Shown here: piece after piece, positions 1-11,099 of the stretch
Position numbering within the stretch: position 1 is the first letter of the stretch
Layout of the letters: every line of letters starts with the position of its first letter
Source of the DNA: Roseburia intestinalis L1-82
GTDB taxonomy: Bacteria; Bacillota; Clostridia; Lachnospirales; Lachnospiraceae
Length of the DNA stretch: 64,000 nt
Direction of reading: 5' to 3'
NCBI RefSeq assembly: GCF_900537995.1
Contig: NZ_LR027880.1
Location: 2,674,001-2,738,000 of the forward strand
Made by a program: the position numbers and the translations under genes
Notes under the pieces: generated by a model
What the model was told of the DNA's origin: nothing
Database searches by the model: none
What the model saw: only the letters and a program-made list of their open reading frames with translations

Positions 1-3000
1 ATAATGATGCAGTCATAATCGCCTGTCGCAATCCTTGATACAAACTGCTTTCTTCGGCTCTTTTCAAAATCACGCTCCGTTGCAACCAAGATGTTTGCTG
101 ACGGGTAAAGCCTTAAAAATTCACTTGCTGTCTGCCCGATAAGCGGCTTTGGCACTACCATAATTGTCTTATTGGCAAGTCCGAGCCTTTTCTGTTCCAT
201 ACACGCAGCCATCATCTCAAACGACTTTCCGGCACCGACACAGTGGGCAAGCAGGGTATTTCCTCCCATAAGGATTCGTGCCACCGCATTTTTCTGGTGC
301 GGTTTTAATTCAATTTCAGGGTTCATTCCCGGAAACTGCAAGTGGCTTCCGTCATACTCACGCAGGCGGATATTATTGAAGGTTTCATTATAATACTCCA
401 CATACTTCTGTCTGCGTTCCGGTTCTGCAAACAGCCATTCCTTGAACTTCTCCTTGATCATATTCTGCTTTTCCCTTGCAAGCATTGTCTCATTCTTATT
501 GACTTCATAATGGTACTTGCCATCACCGTCATCAATCCTGTCCCTGACAGTGACCGTTTTTAAATTCAATGTTTCCTCAAAAATAGAATAAGCATCCATC
601 CGGCTTGTACCATAGGTTTTCGTTGCCGCCACGGAATGTTTATCCATACTTTTGTTCTCAATGAACCATTCCATATTCATTTTATTCAAGTGTACCTGAA
701 TACCGGAATTATAATACTCCGTTCTGATTGCCCTTGCCCTTTTTGGTGTATTAAGCAGCTCATAGATAAACTGTTCATAATCAAGCGGTTCAATCCAAGT
801 TGTACCAATCTTTACATCTATATCCGAGGCTTCAATCCATTCCGGCTGAACTTTCTCTAAGGCTGCGGCATTGGCGGCAAATCTTTCTGCCTGTGGATCG
901 TCGGTATCAGCCGCCATTGCCTTTGCAACACGCAGCTTATCCCTTACATTGCCTGACAGATATTCATCTGCTGTCTCCCAGCCTGCGTCCGGGTTATTTT
1001 CATTGTAACGGTCAGGATTAAGAAAAATAATTCCATCGAGTTCCTTTATGAGAGTATCCCTGTCTGTTTCATAAATGGAGAGCATATAAGGAATATTTAC
1101 ATATCCAAACTCATTGACCGATACATTAAGAGCCTCAACTGCAGTTTCTACCCTGTCCACCACGGACTTTGCTTTAATCGTCTGCTTATAAAACATATCA
1201 GCCTTCTTCACCTCCCCGTCCTCATTTACTTCTTCCAGACTGCAAAGAAGCGGATAATCGCTGTCATCCCTGAACGCTGTACGGTTTGCTTTGGAAGTGA
1301 TTGCTCCATACTTTCCAACGAATTTATCATATTTTACATTCAAAAGCTGCTGTTTGTCTGCAAGCTCCTCATCACTACAGCCCTCCATCTGGATATCAAT
1401 CAGCTCTCTTGTTATCTGTCTGATTTCATCAAGGCTCTTAATACGCCCCTCCGCTGTCGGTGATACTTTCTGCCTTACCATCTCTGAATTTTCCCTGTAG
1501 TAAAGTTTTCCTTCAAAGAATGTGTAAGTATAATTTCTGACATCCGGATCAGCGGGAATGACTTCCTCTGTCTGTTCCTCATTATCTGCCAGTCTCTCAA
1601 AATCTGTCATCTGTGCTTTGATGTTACTGATTGCCTTATTGAGTGCTTCATACAGATTGAAGTTCTCATCATTATTCACACAGACGGTATATTTGCTGTC
1701 CTGTCCGAACATCCTTGTATCATACTGCATTGTACCAAGCATCATCTCCGGGTGCTCTGCAAAATAGGAATTGACTGCTATGCCATCACCTGTGACACCA
1801 AGATGTACCCAGTCAGGCTCTATATCAATTTTTCGCTCTCTTTTCTGTAAAAAAAGAATGTCCGCAGTCACCTCAGTTCCTGCATTATCCTTAAATGCAG
1901 TATTCGGAAGTCGGATTGCTCCCACAAGTTCTGCCCTCTCAGCCAGATACTTTCGTATAGTCGGATTGCTCTTATCCAGTGTTCCCTTTGTGGTAATCAC
2001 TGCAACCATACCTCCCGGTCTTGCCTGATCGAGTGCTTTTGCCAGAAAATAATCGTGAATACGGAAGTTATACTTGTTGTACTTTGGATCGAATATCTTA
2101 TAATCTCCAAATGGCACATTTCCCATAACAACATCAAAGAAGTTATCCGGATATGTGGTGTTTTCAAATCCTGTAATACTGATATTGGCATTCTGGTAAA
2201 GCTGTTTTGCTATTCTTCCCGATATGCTGTCCAGCTCCACTCCGTACAGCCTGCTTTGCTGCATTGGTGCTGGCATACTTCCGAAGAAATTACCGATACC
2301 CATAGACGGCTCCAAGACATTTCCGCCTTTAAACCCAAACTGCACAAGGGCTGAATTGATACACGTTGCAATCTCCGGCGAAGTGTAAAAGGCATTATTT
2401 ACAGTTGCTCTTGCCGCACTGTATTCCTCATCGGAAAGAAGCTCTTTCAGTTCTGCATACTCTTTGCTCCACGCAGCATTATTCTCATCAAATGCCTGTG
2501 ACAAGCCTCCCCAGCCGACAAACTTTGATAAAACAGTCTGCTCCTCCTGTGTTGCAAGTCTGTTTTCTGCTTCAATCTGCTTTAGTGTACAGATTGCATC
2601 AATGTTCCACTGGTATCTGGTCTTTGCACCACCCTTTTCTGTTTCCCACAGGTTATAATGGAAATTGAGTTTTGTCTGGTCTTGTGTTTTTTCTTTTCCA
2701 CGCAGACCTTCCACTGGCGGTAATACTTCCTGTGCAGGTGTTTCAGGGGCAGCCTCCTGTGGTTCGGTATCCTTCTGTGGAATATCTGCCGATACATTCT
2801 TATCCTCATCAGAAATTATACGACCATCCGTGTCAATCTTGGTATTCAAGCCATATGCAATCGCCCGTTCTCTGGTTTTAAGACGGCTTTCTCTCACACT
2901 GTCCTCAATATCAAAGAACTTGCGGTAAACAGGATTCATCTTTTCCCTGTCAATCTTATTTTTTATGGTCTGATAGATTGCCTTCTGGTCCTCTCCACAG

Positions 3001-5231
3001 TAAAATGGCTGTTTTACCATATAGGATAAGATTTCATATACCTCACGCCATGATACGGTATCCCCTGCCCTCTCTCCATTTCTGTTTTTGTAGCTTACTT
3101 TCACATCTGCACTGCTTAAAGTGTATTCTGTGAGTCCATACTGATTATTGCAATATGCCTTTCTCTCACCCTGAACATTTCCCATCGCTATCTCACAGAT
3201 CAGTTCCAGCTTATTCGGCATAAATGCAAAATCCGATTGCACCACATCCATAAGGAAAGCACGGAATGGTGTGTAACAGCTACATTCTGACACAAGTATC
3301 TCAATGGCATCTCTTAAATCTTCATCCATTGCAGCTACACGGTCAGCATAATCAATCGGCTTGATATACCGTAACTCAGCCGCCTTTCTGTTTACAGCAT
3401 AACTGTCAGGCTCATCAGGAATAGCATAATCATCAATTTCTGATTTTTCCTCCTGCGTATCAACTTCACGGTACTCTGCGTCAATGACTTCATCATCTTC
3501 ACGAAGTCCGTCCATTGCAAGCTCATCAATACGAGGTGTCTCCGACTGGTATTCTCCGGTAAGGATAAGTACACCGATTTCCTTTTCGACATTCTTCCAC
3601 GAAACATATCCTTCTACTTCTCCATCTTGATCTTTCCATTGGATACGAAGTCCCGAACCGTGAAATGTGTCATACCCGTGCAAGCCCAGACCGTCAAGCG
3701 GCCAGCTTGCACCACCCTGACCATATTCTGCCTTGATACGCTTTGCTCTGGTTCCAGCATCTATCTCTGTGCGGTAAATTTCACACACTCTGCCTTTTCC
3801 ACCGACAAAGCCAGTCCCTCTCATAAGTATTTGTTTTACATACTCACTTGGTACACTTTCTGCCTTTTTCGGATTGAGATAGTTATATTTTCCTGCAAGG
3901 GCAGTCTTTCTGTCCTCCTCATACTGACGCATAAATTCATTGTGTCTGGTTTTCTCTGACTGCTTCACACCAAAACTAGCCTGCCCGTTTTGGTCGAAAA
4001 AAAAGGAAGCCTGTGTATATTCGGCTTCCTTACTGACACCCAATGAGTTAATCTCATCAAGCTCTCTATTTAATTCTTCCTGTATTTCTAATGAAACTTC
4101 ATCACGATCTGGTGGAGCACTACTTCCTCTGCCTGCATCTTCGCCTGCTCTCTTATCTTCCACATCTCCATTGTCGATGATGGATTCTGTGGCTTGTGCT
4201 TCATTAGATACTGTTCCTCCAACTGGTCGTAAAGCTGGTTTGCTTCCTCCTCTACTGCCGACATCTTCTCGTACATCTTCCCGAATCTCATCAGTGTCTT
4301 GTACCTTGCCGGTTCGTTCTCCAGAAGATACTTCATTGCCATTCTCCCGTATCTGCCCAGCTTCGTTAAATCCTCTGTCTCGTCCGGCATTGTCAGCTCC
4401 GGATACAGCAGTCCGTCCACTTCCTTGTAAGTCATTGCTTCTAACATATGATATTCTCCTTTCGCTCTCAATCGTTTGTAAATTCCTACTAAATTCTCTA
4501 AGAACACTACAGGAGACATCGCATACAAGGGAACCAAGACGGTAAACTATCTCCTCATCTTTGATGTTTACAATCTGACTGAAATCCTGTTCTTGCACAG
4601 ATAAGTCAAATCCACATCTCGTCCCTACAGCATACATAACACTGGAATATACTAACTGCTCCATATCGCTATCCTGCTGTAAGCCCTTGCGTTTTTCGTT
4701 GAATTCCTTTATCACACTACCTGATAGCTGCATTAGTTCGGACATTCTATCCCCGAACTCCTCTTTTATTATATTCCAAACATTTGTTCCTGTAAACTGT
4801 TTTAGCGTATTTTTTAGTGATTCCCTGTCATCGCTTTTATACCGCTCCATCTGTCCTTCCGATACCAGAAAGTCTGCATAACTTTTCAGGTTTTCCCCCT
4901 CCAGATCCCAAGTCAGCTTCACATTCTTTCCGCCTGTATCACTGATATCGAAAATATATCTCATACGGGGATTAAGTGCCCTTGAGGGGAAGATAGCACA
5001 GCCCTTTGCTCCACGCTTTACATATCTTCCCACTTTCTTCCAAGTGTCATAATCTGCCATAAGGGTACTTTTCTCCGGTGATCTCTGAGCTGTTACCATA
5101 ACGATATTATCAAATTCATAGCGGTATAACTGACCAGCAACTTTTAATACATCTTTCCAGTTCTTTTCAGAACGGGTGATGTTGCTGATTTCTGAATCAT
5201 ATATCGCTTTGACCTTCATATCAACACTCAT
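1..5231 (-). CDS. Giant DNA methylase-SNF2-type helicase of ICE (partial, runs off left edge)
   Basis: The frame opens at an ATG at 5231 behind GGAGGGTGACAC and stays in phase to the left edge, giving 1,743 visible codons; the C-terminus is outside. Near residue 1038 there is an NVPFG motif, a variant of motif IV (NPPF) of N6-adenine methyltransferases. Around residues 1666-1670 GAGKS forms a Walker A motif in a context (HQKNA...[11 protein letters not shown]) typical of SNF2/DEAD helicases. The first ~120 residues resemble the ArdC-like N-terminus of these proteins ([26 protein letters not shown]). Such 2,500-3,000-residue fusions are standard in Tn1549-like conjugative elements and are thought to protect or process incoming DNA. 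The role here is inferred from family and position downstream of the transfer genes. An acidic linker lies near residues 540-610. Confidence 0.88.
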   Translation of the reverse strand, partial: MSVDMKVKAIYDSEISNITRSEKNWKDVLKVAGQLYRYEFDNIVMVTAQRSPEKSTLMADYDTWKKVGRYVKRGAKGCAIFPSRALNPRMRYIFDISDTGGKNVKLTWDLEGENLKSYADFLVSEGQMERYKSDDRESLKNTLKQFTGTNVWNIIKEEFGDRMSELMQLSGSVIKEFNEKRKGLQQDSDMEQLVYSSVMYAVGTRCGFDLSVQEQDFSQIVNIKDEEIVYRLGSLVCDVSCSVLREFSRNLQTIESERRISYVRSNDLQGSGRTAVSGADNAGRDRGFNEAGQIRENGNEVSSGERTGKVQDTDEIREDVREDVGSRGGSKPALRPVGGTVSNEAQATESIIDNGDVEDKRAGEDAGRGSSAPPDRDEVSLEIQEELNRELDEINSLGVSKEAEYTQASFFFDQNGQASFGVKQSEKTRHNEFMRQYEEDRKTALAGKYNYLNPKKAESVPSEYVKQILMRGTGFVGGKGRVCEIYRTEIDAGTRAKRIKAEYGQGGASWPLDGLGLHGYDTFHGSGLRIQWKDQDGEVEGYVSWKNVEKEIGVLILTGEYQSETPRIDELAMDGLREDDEVIDAEYREVDTQEEKSEIDDYAIPDEPDSYAVNRKAAELRYIKPIDYADRVAAMDEDLRDAIEILVSECSCYTPFRAFLMDVVQSDFAFMPNKLELICEIAMGNVQGERKAYCNNQYGLTEYTLSSADVKVSYKNRNGERAGDTVSWREVYEILSYMVKQPFYCGEDQKAIYQTIKNKIDREKMNPVYRKFFDIEDSVRESRLKTRERAIAYGLNTKIDTDGRIISDEDKNVSADIPQKDTEPQEAAPETPAQEVLPPVEGLRGKEKTQDQTKLNFHYNLWETEKGGAKTRYQWNIDAICTLKQIEAENRLATQEEQTVLSKFVGWGGLSQAFDENNAAWSKEYAELKELLSDEEYSAARATVNNAFYTSPEIATCINSALVQFGFKGGNVLEPSMGIGNFFGSMPAPMQQSRLYGVELDSISGRIAKQLYQNANISITGFENTTYPDNFFDVVMGNVPFGDYKIFDPKYNKYNFRIHDYFLAKALDQARPGGMVAVITTKGTLDKSNPTIRKYLAERAELVGAIRLPNTAFKDNAGTEVTADILFLQKRERKIDIEPDWVHLGVTGDGIAVNSYFAEHPEMMLGTMQYDTRMFGQDSKYTVCVNNDENFNLYEALNKAISNIKAQMTDFERLADNEEQTEEVIPADPDVRNYTYTFFEGKLYYRENSEMVRQKVSPTAEGRIKSLDEIRQITRELIDIQMEGCSDEELADKQQLLNVKYDKFVGKYGAITSKANRTAFRDDSDYPLLCSLEEVNEDGEVKKADMFYKQTIKAKSVVDRVETAVEALNVSVNEFGYVNIPYMLSIYETDRDTLIKELDGIIFLNPDRYNENNPDAGWETADEYLSGNVRDKLRVAKAMAADTDDPQAERFAANAAALEKVQPEWIEASDIDVKIGTTWIEPLDYEQFIYELLNTPKRARAIRTEYYNSGIQVHLNKMNMEWFIENKSMDKHSVAATKTYGTSRMDAYSIFEETLNLKTVTVRDRIDDGDGKYHYEVNKNETMLAREKQNMIKEKFKEWLFAEPERRQKYVEYYNETFNNIRLREYDGSHLQFPGMNPEIELKPHQKNAVARILMGGNTLLAHCVGAGKSFEMMAACMEQKRLGLANKTIMVVPKPLIGQTASEFLRLYPSANILVATERDFEKSRRKQFVSRIATGDYDCII

Positions 5232-5245
5232 GTGTCACCCTCCTT

Positions 5246-5614
5246 TTACTTCAGTAATTCTGCAAACATTTCCTTAAAGAGCTTTGACTCCTCCCCGTCA
5301 AGCTCAATCACAAATTCTGCATCAACCGCCTGTCTATCACATTTGCCCTTTCCTTTTACAATCTTTCGCATAATCCTGAGAAGCACATAACACTGCTTTG
5401 ACTTGGCTATGCTCTGCTTAAAGGCAAGTCCGTCGCTGTCAGCCGACTGCTGTGTCTCATAGACAATCACATTCAGCTTTCTGCTGATTTCCTCAACTTT
5501 CTCATATGGAATACTGACAGACGATTTTACCTCTCCCGGTCTTTCCCATTCCTTATGAAGTTCGTTTAATAAAAATTCCATATCCTTAATAACTGCTGTC
5601 TGCTCATTTTTCAT
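5246..5614 (-). CDS. Hypothetical ICE protein, 122 aa
   Basis: A small charged, largely helical protein without signal peptide or membrane segment. It lies between the DpnD/PcfM-like gene (4-bp overlap with its stop) and the methylase-helicase (15 bp downstream), so it is probably co-transcribed and translationally coupled. I do not recognise a family. The glutamate- and lysine-rich composition suggests a soluble accessory protein of the transfer module. Confidence 0.7.
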   Translation of the reverse strand: MKNEQTAVIKDMEFLLNELHKEWERPGEVKSSVSIPYEKVEEISRKLNVIVYETQQSADSDGLAFKQSIAKSKQCYVLLRIMRKIVKGKGKCDRQAVDAEFVIELDGEESKLFKEMFAELLK

Positions 5615-5829
5615 CGTGTCTTTCCTCCATTTTCCTTTAATGAAGAAGGGAGCTGTTCTTCGCTGTATGGCGAAAAATCAACTCCCTTCATATCCTCCGC
5701 ATCAAGGACTATCTGTTCTGAATAATACATATCCATTGCCTTGTTTATGGCATCGTCAAGTGACTCTGCCTTTACTGTCTCTACCCTTGAGAGAACTTCT
5801 TTTATCTCAATATCAAATTCTTTTTCCAT
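5611..5829 (-). CDS. DpnD/PcfM family protein
   Basis: A 72-residue acidic protein. The pattern FDIEIKEVLSRVETVKAESLDDAINKA followed by a YYSEQIVLDAEDMKGVDF-type tail matches the short DpnD/PcfM C-terminal domain common in conjugative plasmids and ICEs of Gram-positives. The biochemical function of the family is unknown. It overlaps the next gene by 4 bp, indicating one operon. Confidence 0.75.
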   Translation of the reverse strand: MEKEFDIEIKEVLSRVETVKAESLDDAINKAMDMYYSEQIVLDAEDMKGVDFSPYSEEQLPSSLKENGGKTR

Positions 5830-5858
5830 TCGATATCAGCCTCCAATTCCATTTTTCC

Positions 5859-6749
5859 TCATCGGCTCTTTTTTTCTTTTACCTGTCTTTCCTTAAAACC
5901 TTCATCATACTTTCCATCTTCAAGCCTGTCATAAAAATATTCCTCCTCTATCGTTCCAAATTCCTTATACATCTGGTGCAGGAAATCATTCTGCATATTT
6001 TTTGGAATATCATCATCCTTTGACAAATCCTGATAAAAATAAAACTTCTGCTTGAGTTTCGCCCTGTAATCATAAACATCTTTTATCTTTTCAGGTGTCC
6101 CGTATTCTCTTTTATATGCCTTAAAGTTGGTCTGCGAAAGTGTGGAACCAAGATAAATCCCGTGCTCCCACGATACCCCAATCGTTGTGTTATCCTTAGT
6201 TGGCTCCTCGTCTTTCGGATATCGCTTATACTCTGTTGCTCCAAGAGCAATCGTGAGAGAGCCGCTTTTCATATCCATTACCACAAGATTGCGTGGAGAT
6301 AATGCTTCAAGTACCATATAATCGTGGTCATTAAAATTATGAAATGTCTGCCCCCTTTCAAATGTCCTGTCGCATTTTTCATAATGCAGGATAAAGTCAT
6401 CTATCCAGCCTCTATCCGTCATTCCAATCTCATCCATCTTTGTAATACACTCTGGGGAACTTGTTGCCTTATCAAAGTAAAATTTCTTTGAATCATTATA
6501 ATATCCTTGCAAAAAGCGTCCCAGTTCCACATCATCTCTACAGAATTTTGCAAAAACTGTAACATTTGCTGCCCTGTAATACTCTGTAAAACCTTCCGCA
6601 AGCGTTCTTCCAAGAAGCAGCATCTGATCTGCAAGCTCTGACATATCATCAATGGCAACGAACTTCTTATAATCTTCCAAAGTCATAAGCATATTTCTTT
6701 CTGTTCCCTTATAATTCTCCATTACAAGAATCATATCCTTTAAATCCAT
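5859..6749 (-). CDS. Hypothetical ICE protein, 296 aa
   Basis: A soluble protein of 296 residues with no signal peptide. The sequence is rich in aromatic and acidic residues with a basic C-terminal tail (KERQVKEKKSR). It sits between the CD1108-type wall hydrolase and the DpnD/PcfM gene, in the position where Tn1549-like elements carry one or two conserved proteins of unknown function. The start ATG at 6749 has GGAGG (AGGAGGTAAGA) upstream. No function can be assigned. Confidence 0.7.
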   Translation of the reverse strand: MDLKDMILVMENYKGTERNMLMTLEDYKKFVAIDDMSELADQMLLLGRTLAEGFTEYYRAANVTVFAKFCRDDVELGRFLQGYYNDSKKFYFDKATSSPECITKMDEIGMTDRGWIDDFILHYEKCDRTFERGQTFHNFNDHDYMVLEALSPRNLVVMDMKSGSLTIALGATEYKRYPKDEEPTKDNTTIGVSWEHGIYLGSTLSQTNFKAYKREYGTPEKIKDVYDYRAKLKQKFYFYQDLSKDDDIPKNMQNDFLHQMYKEFGTIEEEYFYDRLEDGKYDEGFKERQVKEKKSR

Positions 6750-6796
6750 TCTTACCTCCTGTCCCAGAGAGGACTTTCGCCCTCTCTGCCAATTTT

Positions 6797-8767
6797 CTAT
6801 GGTCTGCCAATTACTACAATCTTTCCGACACTTGCCACATCACGGTAAACTACGCCAACTCTTTCATTCAGGGCTTCTACCACCTTGCCATTGCCGACAT
6901 ATACTGCCACATGGCTGATATTCTTATATCTTCCGTTGTTTGTGAAACTGTAAAAGATAAGATCACCAGGCTGCATTTCATCATAAGATACGGTCTTTCC
7001 TGCTTCATCAAGTCCCTGTGCTTCTGCCGCTGCTGTAGTTGCTCCTCCATAACTGATATTCACACCTGCATCCTTCCATGAATAATACGCAAGTGAACTG
7101 CAATCATAATAATTGCCACTATCTCTTAGTTCCTGACTGTAAGGATAACCCACTCTGTGAAGGGCATAAGAGCAGACTGCTTTCTGCCTGCTATCTGTAA
7201 TACCACTGAGGATTGCATTTATTTCATCCTCTGTCATGGAACTTACTCCGGGGCTTCCACCGCCTCCACCGCTTCCACTTCCAGCATATCCAAGCTGTCC
7301 CATAAACTCAGGACTCATGATCTGCTCAAGCATTTCTACCTGATCAGAATTAAATCCATAAACGGAAATCATATCTCTGTATGATTTGAGCGTAACATTT
7401 ACATACAGTACCGACTTCGTAACAGTTGTTACATTGCCATCTGCGTCTGTTTCCTCCACATCTTTTGTTCCACTACTTGTAGTATAAGAACACATATCAT
7501 TTACTACAGTCTGCAACCACCCCTTTGATATATCATTCATAATTGTTGCAGTATCGCCTACACCATACTTGACCATGTAGACCGCCATAATGTCGTAGTA
7601 GTTACTTGGATTTTCATCCATTCCCTCATAATCTACATACACCAGTTCGCCAAAGTCATATCCGGTATGTTCATTCACTTTGGTATTCACATCACGGTTA
7701 AATTCAGACACATAAGCACTTGTAACTGTCTGCACTGTATCTCCTGACTCCAGCGGCGGTAAAAATAAGGCAAATGGTGAATTATAAAGAATCGCTATCA
7801 CAGCAATAACCGGAACTGCAACGATTACCACTAAAAGAACCAACAGCAAAAGTACAAGTCCGATAATCGGAGCTGCCGCCTTTATCCAGAGAACTGCCTT
7901 TTTTACAATCAGATCTTTTACCAGTTTTACAACACTGTCCGTCTGATTTTCCTGTTCTTTCATCTTATCCAGAAAAAATTTAATCTTTCTGCTACGGTTC
8001 GCTGCTTTCACATCCTTCGCCTCAATAGATACACCCGTGGCATAGCCTGCCGCCATGCCGACTGCTGTACCTGCTCCCGGTGCAACCGCTGTACCTGCCG
8101 CTGTGGTTGCCGCTTTTGCCGTAGTTTTGGCAGTTTCTTTTGCAGTGTTCTTGGCAGTTTCTTTCGCAGTTTCTTTCGCAGTTTCTTTCGCTGCTGTCTT
8201 TGTCGTGTCACCGGCAACCTTTTTTGCCGTATCACTGGCAGCTTTCTTTCCCATCTTTTTTGCCAGCTTCTTTCCTGTTTCTACCTTCTTGATACGCCTC
8301 TTTGCTTCGGCTGCCGCTTTCTTTCTGAAAAGTGACGCTCCCCTTGAAGCAGTTCCCGTAACCGGACGGCTTGCTTCATATGCAAGATAAGCTGCCTGTG
8401 ACACTTCCTGCCCGCCTTCCACCTGCTCTGTAACTGCTCCAGTCGCAAGTGCTCCCGTTCTTCCTGCTATATGAAGATTGGTATTCTTCGTCTTGATAGA
8501 AGTATTGGACTCCCGTATATTTCTCTTAAATTTTGAAGGTTCCTTTTCTTTCTTCTCTGCCTGATGAATGGTACTCTTACGATAAGACTTCTTTTTACCT
8601 GTATCATTTATCTTTGCACTGGCAATTTTCGGACCACGCTGTACAGTGTAAATGTTACTGCCCTTAATTTTAGCTTTCTTCGGTTCATGCATATGAATCT
8701 TAGCTTTTTTCTTAGTGTGAATGACCATAGGCTTGTCATCCACTTTTTTTATCTTCAATGTTCCCAC
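6797..8767 (-). CDS. CD1108-family mobile element protein with NlpC/P60 peptidase domain
   Basis: A 656-residue protein. Residues ~1-280 are strongly basic and contain an Ala/Lys/Thr-rich stretch with repeated KETA units, followed by a transmembrane helix (about 293-330) and an extracellular part. The last ~120 residues form an NlpC/P60 peptidase: the nucleophile Cys556 (YYDCSSLAYYSW) and His619 (NISHVAVYVG) are in place. It should open peptidoglycan for the conjugation channel, like Tn916 Orf14, with the basic N-terminus in the cytoplasm. It lies directly downstream of virB4, as in other elements of this family. The glycine-rich linker near residues 500-510 probably separates the stalk from the peptidase. 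Confidence 0.88.
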   Translation of the reverse strand: MGTLKIKKVDDKPMVIHTKKKAKIHMHEPKKAKIKGSNIYTVQRGPKIASAKINDTGKKKSYRKSTIHQAEKKEKEPSKFKRNIRESNTSIKTKNTNLHIAGRTGALATGAVTEQVEGGQEVSQAAYLAYEASRPVTGTASRGASLFRKKAAAEAKRRIKKVETGKKLAKKMGKKAASDTAKKVAGDTTKTAAKETAKETAKETAKNTAKETAKTTAKAATTAAGTAVAPGAGTAVGMAAGYATGVSIEAKDVKAANRSRKIKFFLDKMKEQENQTDSVVKLVKDLIVKKAVLWIKAAAPIIGLVLLLLVLLVVIVAVPVIAVIAILYNSPFALFLPPLESGDTVQTVTSAYVSEFNRDVNTKVNEHTGYDFGELVYVDYEGMDENPSNYYDIMAVYMVKYGVGDTATIMNDISKGWLQTVVNDMCSYTTSSGTKDVEETDADGNVTTVTKSVLYVNVTLKSYRDMISVYGFNSDQVEMLEQIMSPEFMGQLGYAGSGSGGGGGSPGVSSMTEDEINAILSGITDSRQKAVCSYALHRVGYPYSQELRDSGNYYDCSSLAYYSWKDAGVNISYGGATTAAAEAQGLDEAGKTVSYDEMQPGDLIFYSFTNNGRYKNISHVAVYVGNGKVVEALNERVGVVYRDVASVGKIVVIGRP

Positions 8768-8842
8768 CTTCTTTCTGTATCCTTAAAAAAGGTAAAAAGT
8801 AGCCATCCGGAACTTAGTCCAAATGGCTGATACATTGCAATT

Positions 8843-10724
8843 CTAATCAGCAAATTTTGCCTCCCTTTTCTTCTGCTCCGCAATCTTTTCGTGGATATTG
8901 GTGTTATACAGTCTGTAAAGGTCAGTGTCCTTGCTGATCTGGTTATCAAACGGAATTACCACGGAACCACACTTGATAAGTCCCATTCCCGATGCAGTAT
9001 TGGTTACGAAACGAAGCTGTGCCTCTGATACACCGATAACCTCTGCCATCTTGGAACTGTCTGTATTCGCCTGCTTTAAGAGTGCAACAAACTCCGAGTT
9101 TGCAAGCATTGTAGTGGCGGTGTAGTTCTGTAAAAGATCCACGACGTTCTGAGTGATACCCGTGCACAGTCCACCTTGTTTCCTCACCTTCTTCCAGAGC
9201 TGCTGTAAATATTTTGCAGAATACTCCGAATTAAGCAGGACGTGGAACTCATCAATATAGAGCCAGGTTGCCTTGCCCTTCTGCCCGTTTTCTACAATTC
9301 TGTTCTGAATGGACTCCATCATAACAAGCATTGTGATAGGACTAAGTTCCGTGCCTAAGTCCCTGATACCATATACCGTGAATCGGTTATCTACATCAAC
9401 ATTTGTCTGATGGTTAAAGATATTGAGGGAACCATTTACAAAAAGTTCCAAAGACAATGCGATATCCTTTGCTTCGTCCTCCGGCTGTTCCATAAGGATA
9501 TCGTAGAAGTCACTCATTACCGGAATATACTTTTCCCTGCCCCTTGCGATGTCGATATACATCTTTCTCACGCAGCGGTCAATGATTGATTTCTGTCTGG
9601 AATTTAAGCTGTCCCCGATACACTGCTCACAAAGACCAAGCATAAATTCCCCTTTTTCCCTTATCATTCCCTTTGAATCATTCGGATCAAGACTCCACAC
9701 ATCCATCTCAAGCGGATTTACATAGTTGTCCGTGTATGTGGACATATTTACCACGGTTCCGCCATAAGTCTGTGCAATATCAAAATATTCGTTCATCGGA
9801 TCAATGACGATAATCTCATCATCCCCCGATAAAAATACGCTGCCCATTTCCATCTTACAGAAGAATGATTTGCCGGAACCCGGCACTCCGAATACAAAGC
9901 CATTTCCGTTGATGAGCTTCTTTCTGTTGCCAATATTCACATTCTTACTGATCTGGTTTATACCGTAATAATTACCTGTACTGTCATTCAGTTCCTGCAC
10001 ATTGAACGGCATAAGCACCGCAAGCGACTGGGTAAGAAGGGTACGCATTGTTTCCACCTGTCTTACACCAATCGGAAGTGCCGTGTTGAGTGCTTCCCTC
10101 TGCTTTAAGTAGTGTGTATCAATCGTACAACTGTTACGTTTTCCGATTGTTTCTACTGTTTCGCAGACACTCTCAAGCTCCTTCTTACTTTCTGCCATAA
10201 GGATAATGGTAACTCCTACAAAGAAAAGACACTGGTCATTCTCACGAACATCATCCATAATTGCCTCAATCTCTTTTTTCTCCGTTCTCTTTGCATAAGA
10301 GATTTCTGTGGAGAAGTCATTGTTCTTATTACGGACTCTCTGCTGCTTGATAATATCCGATTCAATACCAAGATATTTCTTCTGAAGCACCTTTGTGGTC
10401 AAATCCTTTGGCACAGGCACTACATCAATACTGGTAATGGAGTGTACCGGAAGGGAAGTAATCTCATTGATAAATCTGTCAGATAAACTGCTGGGATACT
10501 TCTTAATGAAAAGTGCCTTGCAGTATTTACTCTCGTCCTCAAAATGGTCTGGGAAATATTTCACCATACCATTACATAAATCATTCTTAAAATCTGCTCC
10601 GACCTTCTTTGCCTTTTTGATATCAAAATCAAAACTGCCCTCATCGCCAAGATGGTAATAGTCATAGAGCACTTTCAGCCTTTCATTGCCGTTAAGCGGC
10701 ACAATCTCCGCCCCCAGTTCAATG
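8843..10724 (-). pseudogene. VirB4/TraE-type conjugation ATPase, C-terminal part (split by IS3 copy)
   Basis: This is the larger part of a VirB4-like ATPase that powers the type IV secretion channel. It contains the Walker A motif GVPGSGKSFF, the Walker B-like segment WLYIDEFHVLL and an arginine-containing RKQGG...TGITQN segment. The frame is open to the IS boundary (codons read ELGAEIVPLNGNERL upstream of the ATG at 10702). Joining 12448-11949 to 10721-8843, after removal of the IS and one ATG duplicate, gives 2,379 nt, exactly 793 codons, so the parental gene was 792 aa. The gene is broken and function is probably lost unless the IS excises. Confidence 0.9.
10722..10724. repeat. Target-site duplication ATG, left of IS3 copy 1
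   Basis: ATG occurs immediately left of the IS (10722-10724) and immediately right of it (11949-11951), the 3-bp duplication typical of IS3-family insertion. Removing one copy with the element restores the virB4 frame. Confidence 0.85.
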
Positions 10725-10800
10725 TGGATAGGTTACAATTAACTGGACAGATTTTTTAAGGTCATATAATCTATAATAAATACACGAAGGAGCACTCTTT

Positions 10801-11097
10801 ATGACCGAACAAAAACAACGACGAAAACCTCGCAAATATACAGACGAATTTAAACAGCAACTGGTGGAACTATATCGTTCCGGCAAACGCAGATGTGATA
10901 TCTGCCGTGAATATGACATTGCTACGTCCCTGTTTGACAAGTGGGTAAAGCAGGCATCCAATTCCGGTTCTTTCCATGAAAAAGATAACCGGACTCCGGA
11001 GCAGGAAGAACTGATCCGGCTTCGGAAAGAAAACCAGCAGTTAAGAATGGAAAATGATATTTTAAAACAAGCGGCGCTGATCTTAGGACGAAAGTAA
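10801..11097 (+). CDS. IS3-family transposase OrfA, copy 1
   Basis: A 98-residue DNA-binding subunit: N-terminal helix-turn-helix (RKYTDEFKQQLVELYRSGKR, DICREYDIATSLFDKWV) followed by a leucine-zipper-like segment (LIRLRKENQQLRMENDILKQ). The -1 frame runs into orfB. A slippery heptamer TTTAAAA at 11061-11067 is in the right phase (T TTA AAA) to make an OrfAB fusion, which in this family is the active transposase. The stop codon is TAA at 11095. Confidence 0.93.
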   Translation: MTEQKQRRKPRKYTDEFKQQLVELYRSGKRRCDICREYDIATSLFDKWVKQASNSGSFHEKDNRTPEQEELIRLRKENQQLRMENDILKQAALILGRK

Positions 11098-11099
11098 AT

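Noticed and set aside
8055..8390. 111-codon plus-strand frame rich in Ala/Val/Phe
   Set aside because: Antisense shadow of the KETA repeats in the wall-hydrolase gene.
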